Source: Serinicoccus kebangsaanensis (GTDB lineage: Bacteria > Actinomycetota > Actinomycetes > Actinomycetales > Dermatophilaceae). From it: a stretch of 52,208 nucleotides of DNA. Under the pieces are notes generated by a model. That model was not told the DNA's origin, ran no database searches, and saw only the letters and a list, made by a program, of their open reading frames with translations. Positions 1 through 7,434 of this stretch are shown piece after piece. The position numbers and the translations under genes are program-made. Each line of letters begins with the position of its first letter. The stretch's first letter is position 1. The stretch spans positions 1 through 52,208 of the forward strand of contig NZ_VSLG01000018.1 in the NCBI RefSeq assembly GCF_008919445.1, written 5' to 3'.

Positions 1-82
1 GATGCCCCACCCGCGCTGACCGCCTGACAACCCCTGCCGAAGGAGCACAGCGCTACACCACTACCCGGGACTTGACCCCCCG

Positions 83-247
83 GTGGGCTCCATCCACGTC
101 GCGTCCGAACCGCTCAGCGAGGATGAGGCATACCCCAAGGGCTTCTACCTGCGGGTGGTCGACGACGAACCCTGGTTGAGGGGATACCGCTGCGACGACT
201 CCTACGAATGGGGCCCAGAGCAGCGGCTCGCCTTGACCAAGCCGTGA
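83..247 (+). CDS. small ORF or 3' fragment of an unrecognised gene
   Basis: The frame ending in TGA at 245-247 is open from position 20 and reads like real protein at its 3' end (about 75 codons, acidic and aromatic, ending DDSYEWGPEQRLALTKP). It has no ATG, and GTG at 83 is only the first usable start. The upstream codons (YPGLDPP) also look coding, so this may be the remnant of a longer gene whose 5' end is lost at a TGA at 17-19. I do not recognise the family. It overlaps the tail of the decayed vapC frame on the other strand. Confidence 0.35.
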   Translation: MGSIHVASEPLSEDEAYPKGFYLRVVDDEPWLRGYRCDDSYEWGPEQRLALTKP

Positions 248-266
248 AAGCTGCCCACTGCTGCAA

Positions 267-491
267 TTAGTGCGCTGTCCGTGAAGGTGGATGACCGCGT
301 TGTGACCGCCGCTGCCGAGTTTGGCGTCGCACGTATGTAGCGGCGCTGCTAGCGCCTCGGCCATGGCGATGTAGGCGGCGTCGTAGCTCGTGTACTGATG
401 CCGAAGGTCCCAGATCCGCATCGACATCGCGACCCAGTAGGGCCTCGACCATGGCCGAAGCGTCGACGACGATCACCAATCGACTTTGCAT
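267..491 (-). pseudogene. decayed VapC-type PIN-domain toxin
   Basis: The start at 491 encodes MQSRLVIVVDASAMVEALLG, the classic first strand of a VapC PIN nuclease with its first catalytic Asp. About 24 codons in, the frame drifts. A second minus-strand frame from 427 carries a typical PIN C-terminus (RIWDLRHQYTSYDAAYIAMAEAL, then TCDAKL) with the later acidic residues. The 50-60 residues that normally lie between are missing, so an internal deletion plus a frame change has destroyed the gene. No VapB antitoxin precedes it: only 39 bp separate its start from the stop of pnkp. VapC proteins are RNases, so such a gene beside an RNA-repair pair is suggestive, but this copy cannot be active. Confidence 0.7.
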
Positions 492-530
492 GTGGTCCGG
501 CCGCCCTTTACAGCTCGTGGTTGCCCCTTC

Positions 531-3053
531 TCATAGTCTAGGATCGACGGGCTCGGATTCCAGCGCGAGGACGCTGAATACCGCTTGATGCACTTTCCAG
601 AGTGGGGCGTGTTCGACGAAGGCTGTCAGGGCTTCGAGTCCGAGGCTGTGCTCGCGTCGGGCCAGCTGCCGCTTTTTCCCCAGGTTCCGGTCGCGCAGGA
701 GTGAGAGCGAGTCGGTGTAGTCGGGTCCGTAGATGATGCGCAAGTACTCGCGCCCTCGGACCTTGATGCCGGGTTGCACCGAGGCGTCGGTGAGGTGAGC
801 CGGTTTCACGACCACTCCTTCTCCGCCGCCGACGGTCAGGTCGTTCCACCATTGGGTCGCTTCTCCACGCTCCTGGATGGAGGCGAGGTCGACGAACTGG
901 TGGCGGGTCGGGGTGATGAGGTCGCCCTCCATCTTGGACAGTTCGGCGAGGTGCCACTCGTGCGGTTCGGTCAGCGCCAGGGCGCGGCCCTCTGCGGCGA
1001 GAATCTGGAAGGGAGCAAGCGTCACACCGTCCAGGCCCTGCGTCGGTCGTACGTAGGCGGCATAAGCCTCCCGGAACCTCTTGGCGTTGGCGAGGCGGCG
1101 CTCCGACTGTTGCGTGAGTGCCCGGACGTCAAGGCCGCGTGCTGCGGCTTGCTCGAGGACAGTGAGGGCCTCCGGCAGGGCGTGGGTGGCGGCCGCCCCG
1201 ACGGAGGCGTACTGCGTCTTGATGAGGTCGAGCGCTTTGGCTGACCAGGGAAGGAGTTCGCAGTCGAGAGCGAGCCAGTCCGTGTCCAGTGACTTGAACA
1301 GCGGCGCGGCCGAAAGGCGGAGGCGTTCGAGGAGCTCGGTGGTGTCCGCGAAGAACGGCCGTCCGGTGCGGGTGTACAGGGCGCCGATGGTGCCGTCGCT
1401 GACGCCGAAACGCCGCTCAGCGGCCTGCGCGTCCTGGGCCATGACGGCGATGGCGCGTGAGCCCATGTGCTTCTCCTCGCACACGACGCGCGTGACGCCC
1501 CAACCTGCGTACTCCTCGAACGCTTGCTCGGGGTGCTCCAGGAACCCCTCCGTTGTGGAGGTGGCGACCGGTGACATGGTGGGGGGCAGGTAGATCAGCC
1601 AGCGCGGGTCGACGGCGAACCGGCTCATGACCTCCAGGGCGGCGGCGGCGTTCTCCTCGGGGATCTTGATCTTGCCGGCGTGGATGGTCTCCAGCCAGCG
1701 GGTGCCGACGACGTCGCCGATCCGCAGCACCTTGGGCTCGCGGTCACCGACCGCGGGTGTAAGCGGTCGGACCGGTTCGTACCACTGCTGCTCGGCCGGT
1801 ACGGACACGATCTGGCGCTCGGGGTACCGCAGCGCGGTGAGCGCGCCGCCGAAGACGACGCCGGTGTCCAGGCAGATGGTGTTGTTCACCCATTCCGCCT
1901 CCGGGACCGGCGTGTGACCGTAGACCACCATGGCTTCGCCGCGGTATTCCTGCGCCCAGGGGTAGCGCACGGGCAGCCCGTACTCGTCGGTCTCGCCAGT
2001 GGTGTCGCCATACAGCGCGAAGGCGCGGACCCGCCCCGAGGACCGGCCGTGGTAGGCCTCCTTCAGCCCGGCGTGGGCGACGACGAGCTTGCCGTCGTCG
2101 AGGACGTAGTGGCCGATGAGTCCATCCAAGAAGCTCCGCGTCCCTGCTCGAAAGTCGTCAGACTCCTTCTCAAGCTGGGTGAGGGTTTCGGCCAGGCCGT
2201 GGGAGATCGTCACCTTCGACCCGCGGAGGGCACGCAGCAGCTTGGCCTCGTGGTTGCCGGACACACAGAGCGCGTCGCCGGAGGCGACCATGCCCATGAC
2301 CAAGCGCAGCACACCAGCGCTATCCGGGCCACGGTCGACCAGATCTCCGACGAAGACGGCCTGCCTGCCCTCCGGGTGAGAGGCTCCGACCGCGGCGCCG
2401 GTGTCGCTCAGCCTGACGGTCCAGCCCAGCTTGGTGAGCAGGCTCCGCAGCTCCGAGGCACACCCGTGGACGTCGCCGACGATGTCGAAGGGGCCGTGCG
2501 CGTCCGTGCGGTCGTTCCACGGGCGCTCACGCACGATCCGCGCCGCGTCGACCTGGCCGGTGCCATTCAGCACGTGGACCCGCCGGAACCCTTCCTTCTT
2601 GAGCTTCCCCAGGGACCGCTGCAGGTCTCGGCGCTGGCGGGCGATGACGTGGCGGCCGAAGTCGCGGTCTGGCCGTGCCGTGGTGCGCTCGACCGCGACC
2701 GCCTCAGGCACGTCCAGCACGATGGCGTCCACGAGGACGTCATGACTCTTGGCGAGCCTGACCAAGGACGCCCGGGCGGCCCGTTGCACGTTGGTGGCGT
2801 CGACTACGGTCAGCAGCCCGCGCCGCAACCGTGTGCCGACGATGTAGTGCAGCACGTCGAACGCATCTGGAGTGGCTGACTGGTCATTCTCGTCGTCGGC
2901 GACCAAGCCGCGGCAGAAGTCGCTGGAGAGGACCTCGGTCGGCTTGAAGTGGGTCCGGGCGAACGTCGACTTCCCGCTCCCTGACACGCCGATCAGCACG
3001 ACCAGACCCATGGCCGGCACGGTGACCGAGAGTTCCTGCGAGTCATCGCTCAT
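531..3053 (-). CDS. pnkp: polynucleotide kinase-phosphatase (RNA repair)
   Basis: 840 residues from ATG 3053, close to characterised bacterial Pnkp (about 870). Three modules are visible. An N-terminal 5'-OH kinase has P-loop GVSGSGKST at 22-30, DATN near 90 and an RPDRDFGRH lid. A binuclear metallophosphoesterase carries GDVHG (193), GDLVDRGPD (236), GNHE, VAHAGL and YGHTP. A C-terminal adenylyltransferase has nucleotidyl-Lys in EEKHMGSRA (Lys528) and GGEGVVVKP near the end. In this family the enzyme heals the 5'-OH and 2',3'-cyclic phosphate ends of ribotoxin-cleaved RNA and ligates them with Hen1. ATG 3053 is chosen over the upstream in-frame ATG at 3161 because it overlaps the hen1 stop by 11 bp and removes a non-conserved Arg-rich leader. 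Confidence 0.95.
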   Translation of the reverse strand: MSDDSQELSVTVPAMGLVVLIGVSGSGKSTFARTHFKPTEVLSSDFCRGLVADDENDQSATPDAFDVLHYIVGTRLRRGLLTVVDATNVQRAARASLVRLAKSHDVLVDAIVLDVPEAVAVERTTARPDRDFGRHVIARQRRDLQRSLGKLKKEGFRRVHVLNGTGQVDAARIVRERPWNDRTDAHGPFDIVGDVHGCASELRSLLTKLGWTVRLSDTGAAVGASHPEGRQAVFVGDLVDRGPDSAGVLRLVMGMVASGDALCVSGNHEAKLLRALRGSKVTISHGLAETLTQLEKESDDFRAGTRSFLDGLIGHYVLDDGKLVVAHAGLKEAYHGRSSGRVRAFALYGDTTGETDEYGLPVRYPWAQEYRGEAMVVYGHTPVPEAEWVNNTICLDTGVVFGGALTALRYPERQIVSVPAEQQWYEPVRPLTPAVGDREPKVLRIGDVVGTRWLETIHAGKIKIPEENAAAALEVMSRFAVDPRWLIYLPPTMSPVATSTTEGFLEHPEQAFEEYAGWGVTRVVCEEKHMGSRAIAVMAQDAQAAERRFGVSDGTIGALYTRTGRPFFADTTELLERLRLSAAPLFKSLDTDWLALDCELLPWSAKALDLIKTQYASVGAAATHALPEALTVLEQAAARGLDVRALTQQSERRLANAKRFREAYAAYVRPTQGLDGVTLAPFQILAAEGRALALTEPHEWHLAELSKMEGDLITPTRHQFVDLASIQERGEATQWWNDLTVGGGEGVVVKPAHLTDASVQPGIKVRGREYLRIIYGPDYTDSLSLLRDRNLGKKRQLARREHSLGLEALTAFVEHAPLWKVHQAVFSVLALESEPVDPRL

Positions 3054-4458
3054 CTCGGCCCTCCTGCCAGGTGAAGATGGCCATCTGCGTGGGCGCCCCG
3101 AGTGTCTCGTCGACCTCTCCGACGCCGCGCCGCTGCACCGTGTAGCCATAGGCGGCGGCAACGTGCTCGGACCACTCAGCGAACTCCGAGCGGGTCCACT
3201 CGAACCGGTGGTCAGGGTGCCGCATCCCCGTCAACCCCTCGTACATGACGTTGTACTCGCTGTTCGGGGTCGTCACCACGACAACCCGTGGCCGGGCTGC
3301 GCCCCACACAACACGTTCAAGCGCCTCCAGGCGAGAGGGGTCGATGTGCTCGACGACCTCCATCAGCACCGCGGCATCGAAACCGGCGAACCGGTCGTCC
3401 TCATAGGTCAAGGCGCTGTGGAACAGCTGGACCCGGTCAGCCTGCCGCTCGCTCATCTGTTCAAGCCGCAGGCGTGCGGCAGCATGCTGCAACGACCGTG
3501 CCGACACGTCCGACCCAGCGACCCGGGAGAAGGCCGCCGTCTTGACCAACCGGTCGAGCAACTGCCCCGAACCGCACCCCAGATCGATGACCGACTGCGC
3601 ACCCGCACCGAGCAGCACCTGGTACACCGCTGCGTGCCGCTGAGCGTTTAACGGCAGCCGCTTCTCCACGGGCTGCTGCACCTCCTCGTCCTCGACCGGG
3701 GCCACCTCATCAGCAAGGTCGTCCCCGAGCTCAGCCAGACGAGCCAGGGCCTCACGCCGAAGGGTGCCGGCGCGACCGAGGTACCGGTGCGTGATGAACT
3801 CTCGCTCCGGGTGCGTCGGTAGCCAGGCGTCGCCCGAGCGCATCAGCTTGTCCACCTCGTCTGGACCCTGCCAGTAGTGCTTCGACTCATCCAGCACCGG
3901 CAACAAGACGTGCAACTGATTGAGCGCGTCGGCCAGGCGCACCTGGCCAGCAAGGCGAAGCCGGACATACCTGGAACCTCCCCACTCAGGGAACCCCTCA
4001 TCCAGCGGGACAGGGAGCGCGTCCACGGTCCAGCCCAGTGGCTCGAAGAGGCGGTGCGCGATGGGAGGCCCGCCGCGGCACGGCAGAACCGGGATGTTGA
4101 CCTCCAACGGGATGGGCCGGTCCGCTAGTTCCTGTCGGGAGCCCCCACGCCCGCTACGGGCGGTGCTGAAGACCTTCGCCAATGCGACGGCAAGCAACGA
4201 GGACGCCGCATACGGACGGTCGTTCACATACTGCGCCAGGCTGAAGTCGGGAGAGCCCTTTCCGCGGGAACGTGCCAACCGGACAGGGTCGACATCCAGC
4301 ATGAGGGCGACCGTGCACCTCTCATTGCTCGCTTCGGGATAGAAGACCGTAGCGGTGCCGAACGACTGCTCGAAGTGCTGCACCCGGTCAGGGTGCTTAT
4401 GCAACAGGTAACCCAGATCAGTCGCCGGCTGGTGCGTCGTCGCCACGGTCAAGAGCAT
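3043..4458 (-). CDS. hen1: 3'-terminal RNA ribose 2'-O-methyltransferase Hen1
   Basis: 471 residues from ATG 4458 (MLLTVATTHQPATDLGYLLH, the usual Hen1 beginning). The N-terminal half is the bacterial Hen1-specific domain that partners Pnkp. The C-terminal half is a SAM methyltransferase with VIDLGCGSGQLL at 290-300, the metal-binding EVVEH at 367-371, TTPNSEYN near 396-403 and RHPDHRFEW at 413-421. In the known Pnkp/Hen1 complex it methylates the 2'-OH at the 3' end of cleaved RNA before ligation, protecting the repaired site. It is the first gene of a two-gene minus-strand operon and its TGA overlaps the pnkp start by 11 bp. The 234 bp upstream separate it from a divergent P-loop gene. Confidence 0.95.
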   Translation of the reverse strand: MLLTVATTHQPATDLGYLLHKHPDRVQHFEQSFGTATVFYPEASNERCTVALMLDVDPVRLARSRGKGSPDFSLAQYVNDRPYAASSLLAVALAKVFSTARSGRGGSRQELADRPIPLEVNIPVLPCRGGPPIAHRLFEPLGWTVDALPVPLDEGFPEWGGSRYVRLRLAGQVRLADALNQLHVLLPVLDESKHYWQGPDEVDKLMRSGDAWLPTHPEREFITHRYLGRAGTLRREALARLAELGDDLADEVAPVEDEEVQQPVEKRLPLNAQRHAAVYQVLLGAGAQSVIDLGCGSGQLLDRLVKTAAFSRVAGSDVSARSLQHAAARLRLEQMSERQADRVQLFHSALTYEDDRFAGFDAAVLMEVVEHIDPSRLEALERVVWGAARPRVVVVTTPNSEYNVMYEGLTGMRHPDHRFEWTRSEFAEWSEHVAAAYGYTVQRRGVGEVDETLGAPTQMAIFTWQEGRDER

Positions 4459-4692
4459 CCACTCAGTCTGCCCGAGCACCGACGTCACGGGTCGACAGGC
4501 CACGCGGGCGCAATTCTACGAGTGGCTGAAACAAGGCACCCGGTTGCGTGCGCCGACCGGACTGGCTCTCACGTTGAGCGACACGCGGCAGATGAGTGCG
4601 TGTGTGTCCTGGTGGAGATGGTCCGGGGGCCGATGGGAACGCGGATGCCGGAGCGAGGCACAGCGCAGGCCGCGGTCTGCTGGGTGAGTGTC

Positions 4693-5286
4693 ATGCTGTG
4701 GCGCATGCTTCTCTTGCTGTTCGGGCCTCCGGCTGTCGGGAAAATGACGGTGGGCCGCGCGGTCGCCGAGAACAGTTCCTTTCGCTTGTTCCACAACCAC
4801 ATGACGATCGAACCGCTCCTCGAGACCTTCGGCTACGGCACCCCGCCCTTCAACACTCTCAATGCAGAGTTCCGACGTCGCGTGTTGGAGGAAGCCGCCG
4901 AGCATGGCGTCGATCTCATCTTCTCCGTCGTCTGGGCACTCGACTCGCAGGGCGATCTGGCGGAGATGGCCTCTTATGTCAGCATCTTCGAGAGCGTCGC
5001 TTTCGTTGAGCTGCGAGCCGACCTGAGCACGCGGTTGGCTCGGAACCGCACGGAAGAGCGACTCCTGCACAAGGCATCGAAGCGGGACGTCGAGTGGTCG
5101 GACGAGAACGTGAGACAGATGGAGACCGAGTGGCAGATGACGTCTATCGACGGGGATGGCGTGGCCAGCGAGCTCCTCGCTCAGCACCCACATCTGGTTC
5201 TGGACACGGTTGAGGTACCGCCAGCGAAGTCCGCGGCAAGGATCATCCAGTGGGTCGACGCCTCGCGCGGGACCCCCACTCACTGA
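4693..5286 (+). CDS. AAA/shikimate-kinase-like P-loop protein
   Basis: 197 residues. A P-loop GPPAVGKMT lies at residues 11-19, right after a hydrophobic strand, so the protein begins with the nucleotide-binding fold. The rest (HNHMTIEPLLETF, a central VVWALDS strand, an Arg-rich lid RLARNRTEERLLHK) fits small kinase-like ATPases often annotated as shikimate-kinase-like. The substrate is unknown. The start could be ATG 4693 or ATG 4705; neither has a good ribosome site. It is divergent from hen1 and sits in the lower-GC accessory block. Because such small P-loop proteins can act on RNA, nucleotides or antibiotics, a role beside RNA repair is possible but is inference only. Confidence 0.75.
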   Translation: MLWRMLLLLFGPPAVGKMTVGRAVAENSSFRLFHNHMTIEPLLETFGYGTPPFNTLNAEFRRRVLEEAAEHGVDLIFSVVWALDSQGDLAEMASYVSIFESVAFVELRADLSTRLARNRTEERLLHKASKRDVEWSDENVRQMETEWQMTSIDGDGVASELLAQHPHLVLDTVEVPPAKSAARIIQWVDASRGTPTH

Positions 5287-5479
5287 CTTCCGACGCCCAA
5301 CACCGCACGGTGGCCGAGCGCGTCACGCGGCAGAACAGTGCTGCTGTTCGTGAGGACCTGTCGCAGAGCCAGCCACGTGTTGTGACCTCGCGCGTGATGG
5401 GGCAGGGTGTCGGGCTCACGCAACTTGTGCCTGATTTGGGAACGGTCAGGGGCACTCCCGAGGTCGGGTGGAGAAGTCC

Positions 5480-5938
5480 ATGGAGAAGAGGTTCCAAGCG
5501 GTGCAGCTAGCCCGGGTGCCCGTGTTGATGCTTTTGCTTTGGACTACCGGGTGGACGGCCCAAGCCAAGGTGGAGGCGAGGGCCGAGGTTTCGATGGCAG
5601 ATTATTGGGGCCCTTGGGCAGTTTCGCTTCTCCTGTCCTTGGTGTTCGTGGTCCTGGCGCTGCTCGGTCGGCTTCGGTGGCATTCGTGGCTCGTGCTGGC
5701 TATCGAAGCCGTGGTCGCTGGTGTCGTCGCGATCGTGCCGCCCCTGTCCTGGGTCCTGTGGCTGGGTGTAGGTGGTTCATGGGTCACGGCGATGACCGGC
5801 GGGCTCGCGCAGCCCTTGGGGTTGACCTGGCTGACCGTCGTCGGCTTCTGTGCAGTCCGCCAGATGCGCACTAGCCTGACTGGCAGGCAGCACCACCACA
5901 CCGGGACAGCGCCCCCACACACATCAGACGCAACCTGA
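5480..5938 (+). CDS. small hypothetical membrane protein
   Basis: 152 residues. GGAG sits 7 bp before ATG 5480, which favours this start over the in-frame GTG at 5468. Hydrophobic segments lie near 8-27 (may act as an uncleaved signal), 43-62, 69-90 and 95-115, followed by a polar, His-rich tail. No family is recognised. It stands alone between two P-loop genes in the accessory block; 193 bp upstream hold no gene I can support. Confidence 0.6.
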   Translation: MEKRFQAVQLARVPVLMLLLWTTGWTAQAKVEARAEVSMADYWGPWAVSLLLSLVFVVLALLGRLRWHSWLVLAIEAVVAGVVAIVPPLSWVLWLGVGGSWVTAMTGGLAQPLGLTWLTVVGFCAVRQMRTSLTGRQHHHTGTAPPHTSDAT

Positions 5939-6052
5939 CCGAGCTCTGCCCGAGGCTCGACAACAACGGGCCCTCCGCGGCAATAGCGGATGTCTTGGTG
6001 ACGTGGCTGAGCGCTGAGATGAGTCTCGCTTGCCACTGGATATGTTGGCTGG

Positions 6053-6610
6053 ATGTTCCGGGTGCAACGCGTGTTGATCTACGGGGTCACGGGGTCGGGC
6101 AAGACGACTCTCGCCCGGACCCTGGGGGCGAGGACCGGGTTGCCTTGGCACTCAGCGGATGACGAGATCGGGTGGTTGCCCTCGTGGCGTGAGCGCCCGG
6201 CCGACGAGCAGCGGGCATTAGCGCAAGCGATCGCGGACCAGCCCGCGTGGATCCTGGATACGGCCTACGGACAGTGGAAGGACGTCATCGTCGCGCAGGC
6301 GCAGCTGGTCGTGGCTCTCGACTACCCCCGGCGTGTGTCGTTGTTGCGGCTCCTCAGGCGGACCCTCGCACGGACTTTGACCCGTGAACGCGTGTGTAAC
6401 GGCAACGTCGAGTCGATCCGCCAAGCACTGTCTCGGGACTCCATCATCCTGTGGCACTTCCGCAGCTTCGAACGCAAGCGGACTCGGATAGCAGAGATGC
6501 TGGACGATCCTGCGGGCCCTACGGTGGTCCGCCTGACATCACCGGAACAGACCCGACAGTGGGTCGCTGACGTCGAACGCCAAGGTCTCCCTCTGGTCCG
6601 TAGGGGGTAG
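6053..6610 (+). CDS. adenylate-kinase-like P-loop ATPase
   Basis: 185 residues starting MFRVQRVLIYGVTGSGKTTLA, with the P-loop GVTGSGKTT at 11-19. The next conserved stretches (LPWHSADDEIGWLPSW, WILDTAYGQW, LVVALDYPRRVSLLRLLRRTL) match the small NMP-kinase-like ATPases annotated as AAA ATPase or topology-modulation (FlaR-like) proteins. The late basic stretch RSFERKRTRIAEML resembles a lid/C-terminal helix. Substrate unknown. It is the second P-loop protein of the accessory block and is not obviously in an operon. Confidence 0.75.
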   Translation: MFRVQRVLIYGVTGSGKTTLARTLGARTGLPWHSADDEIGWLPSWRERPADEQRALAQAIADQPAWILDTAYGQWKDVIVAQAQLVVALDYPRRVSLLRLLRRTLARTLTRERVCNGNVESIRQALSRDSIILWHFRSFERKRTRIAEMLDDPAGPTVVRLTSPEQTRQWVADVERQGLPLVRRG

Positions 6611-6758
6611 CGGGACTCAGACAGGACCTCGAACTCCACAGCGTCTCCACGGATGGTCGGAGGTCTGCAGCTGTTCCATGTGCGTGTGGATGCGGTTCTT
6701 CGACAGGTGCTGGAGCCGACTGTGCTTGACCCCAAACGCGGCGGCAGCCATCGCCGTC

Positions 6759-7412
6759 TCAGAGCGTTCGGACCCACTCGTGGTCGGGATCGATGCGGGC
6801 GACTGCGTCGCGCAGCCATCGTCGCGCCGCGGAATCCAGGCGCGGGAGTGCCACTGCGGCGTCGTGGCGGTCCTTGTCCCTGACTTGGGCAGCCTTGAAC
6901 ATCACTGTCACTTCTGGCCGGGCGTAGCGCAGCCCGTCCGACGCGACCCAGGTGACGTCCTCGAGGTCCTCGGTGTGGGCAAGGTGGCGCTTGTTGGTCC
7001 AGCGGCCCCCGGTGTCCGGGGTGAACGGAACATCGAGAACCCAGGGCGAATGTGCGTCACGGCGCACCCACACCTGACTGCCCGCTCGGACATCGGTGAA
7101 CCGATGGTCGAACGGCCGGAACCAGCTGTCGTCGACATTCCATGGCGTCCAGCGGTCGCCGAGGAAGAGCCTGAAAGCCTCGGCATCACTCGACAGGATC
7201 GAGATGTCCATGTCCTCGTGGTCGCGTGCGACGCCGGTGAAGGCCTCAATACTCCAGCCGCCGATGATCCACCAGGGGCGGTCGAAGCCCTCCATGAACG
7301 CGGCGATCGTTGTGGGGTCGAGTGGGTCCCAGTCGCCGTACCAGCGGTGGAACTCCTTCAGCCCGAGAGGGCCGACAGCGCGAGGTTGGGCACTGGGAGG
7401 TTGCGGCGGCAC
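6759..7412 (-). CDS. nucleotidyltransferase-fold protein (aminoglycoside/lincosamide type)
   Basis: 217 residues from GTG 7412; the start is uncertain because no ribosome site is visible. The core WWIIGGWSIEAFTG followed by DHEDMDISI (residues about 47-72) is the G-G/S...D-x-D nucleotidyltransferase motif of ANT/LinB-like enzymes, here GGWS with DMD. A later WVLDVPFTPDTGGRW and a C-terminal helical region (RDKDRHDAAVALPRL) fit the same superfamily, which includes resistance enzymes and MNT-type antitoxins. The substrate cannot be read from sequence. It lies 22 bp downstream of parC in the same direction and marks the edge of the accessory block. About 150 bp beyond its stop hold no recognisable gene. 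Confidence 0.7.
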   Translation of the reverse strand: MPPQPPSAQPRAVGPLGLKEFHRWYGDWDPLDPTTIAAFMEGFDRPWWIIGGWSIEAFTGVARDHEDMDISILSSDAEAFRLFLGDRWTPWNVDDSWFRPFDHRFTDVRAGSQVWVRRDAHSPWVLDVPFTPDTGGRWTNKRHLAHTEDLEDVTWVASDGLRYARPEVTVMFKAAQVRDKDRHDAAVALPRLDSAARRWLRDAVARIDPDHEWVRTL

Positions 7413-7434
7413 GATCAGGCAGACTCGCCGCGCC

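Noticed and set aside
5250-5510. Possible small genes on either strand between the two P-loop genes
   Set aside because: Both open frames overlap neighbouring genes, lack ribosome sites and show no conserved pattern.
6611-6758. Minus-strand stretch resembling a protein fragment (AAAAFGVKHSRLQHLSKNRIHTHMEQ)
   Set aside because: About 45 codons with no start, overlapping the end of the nucleotidyltransferase gene; no family could be named.
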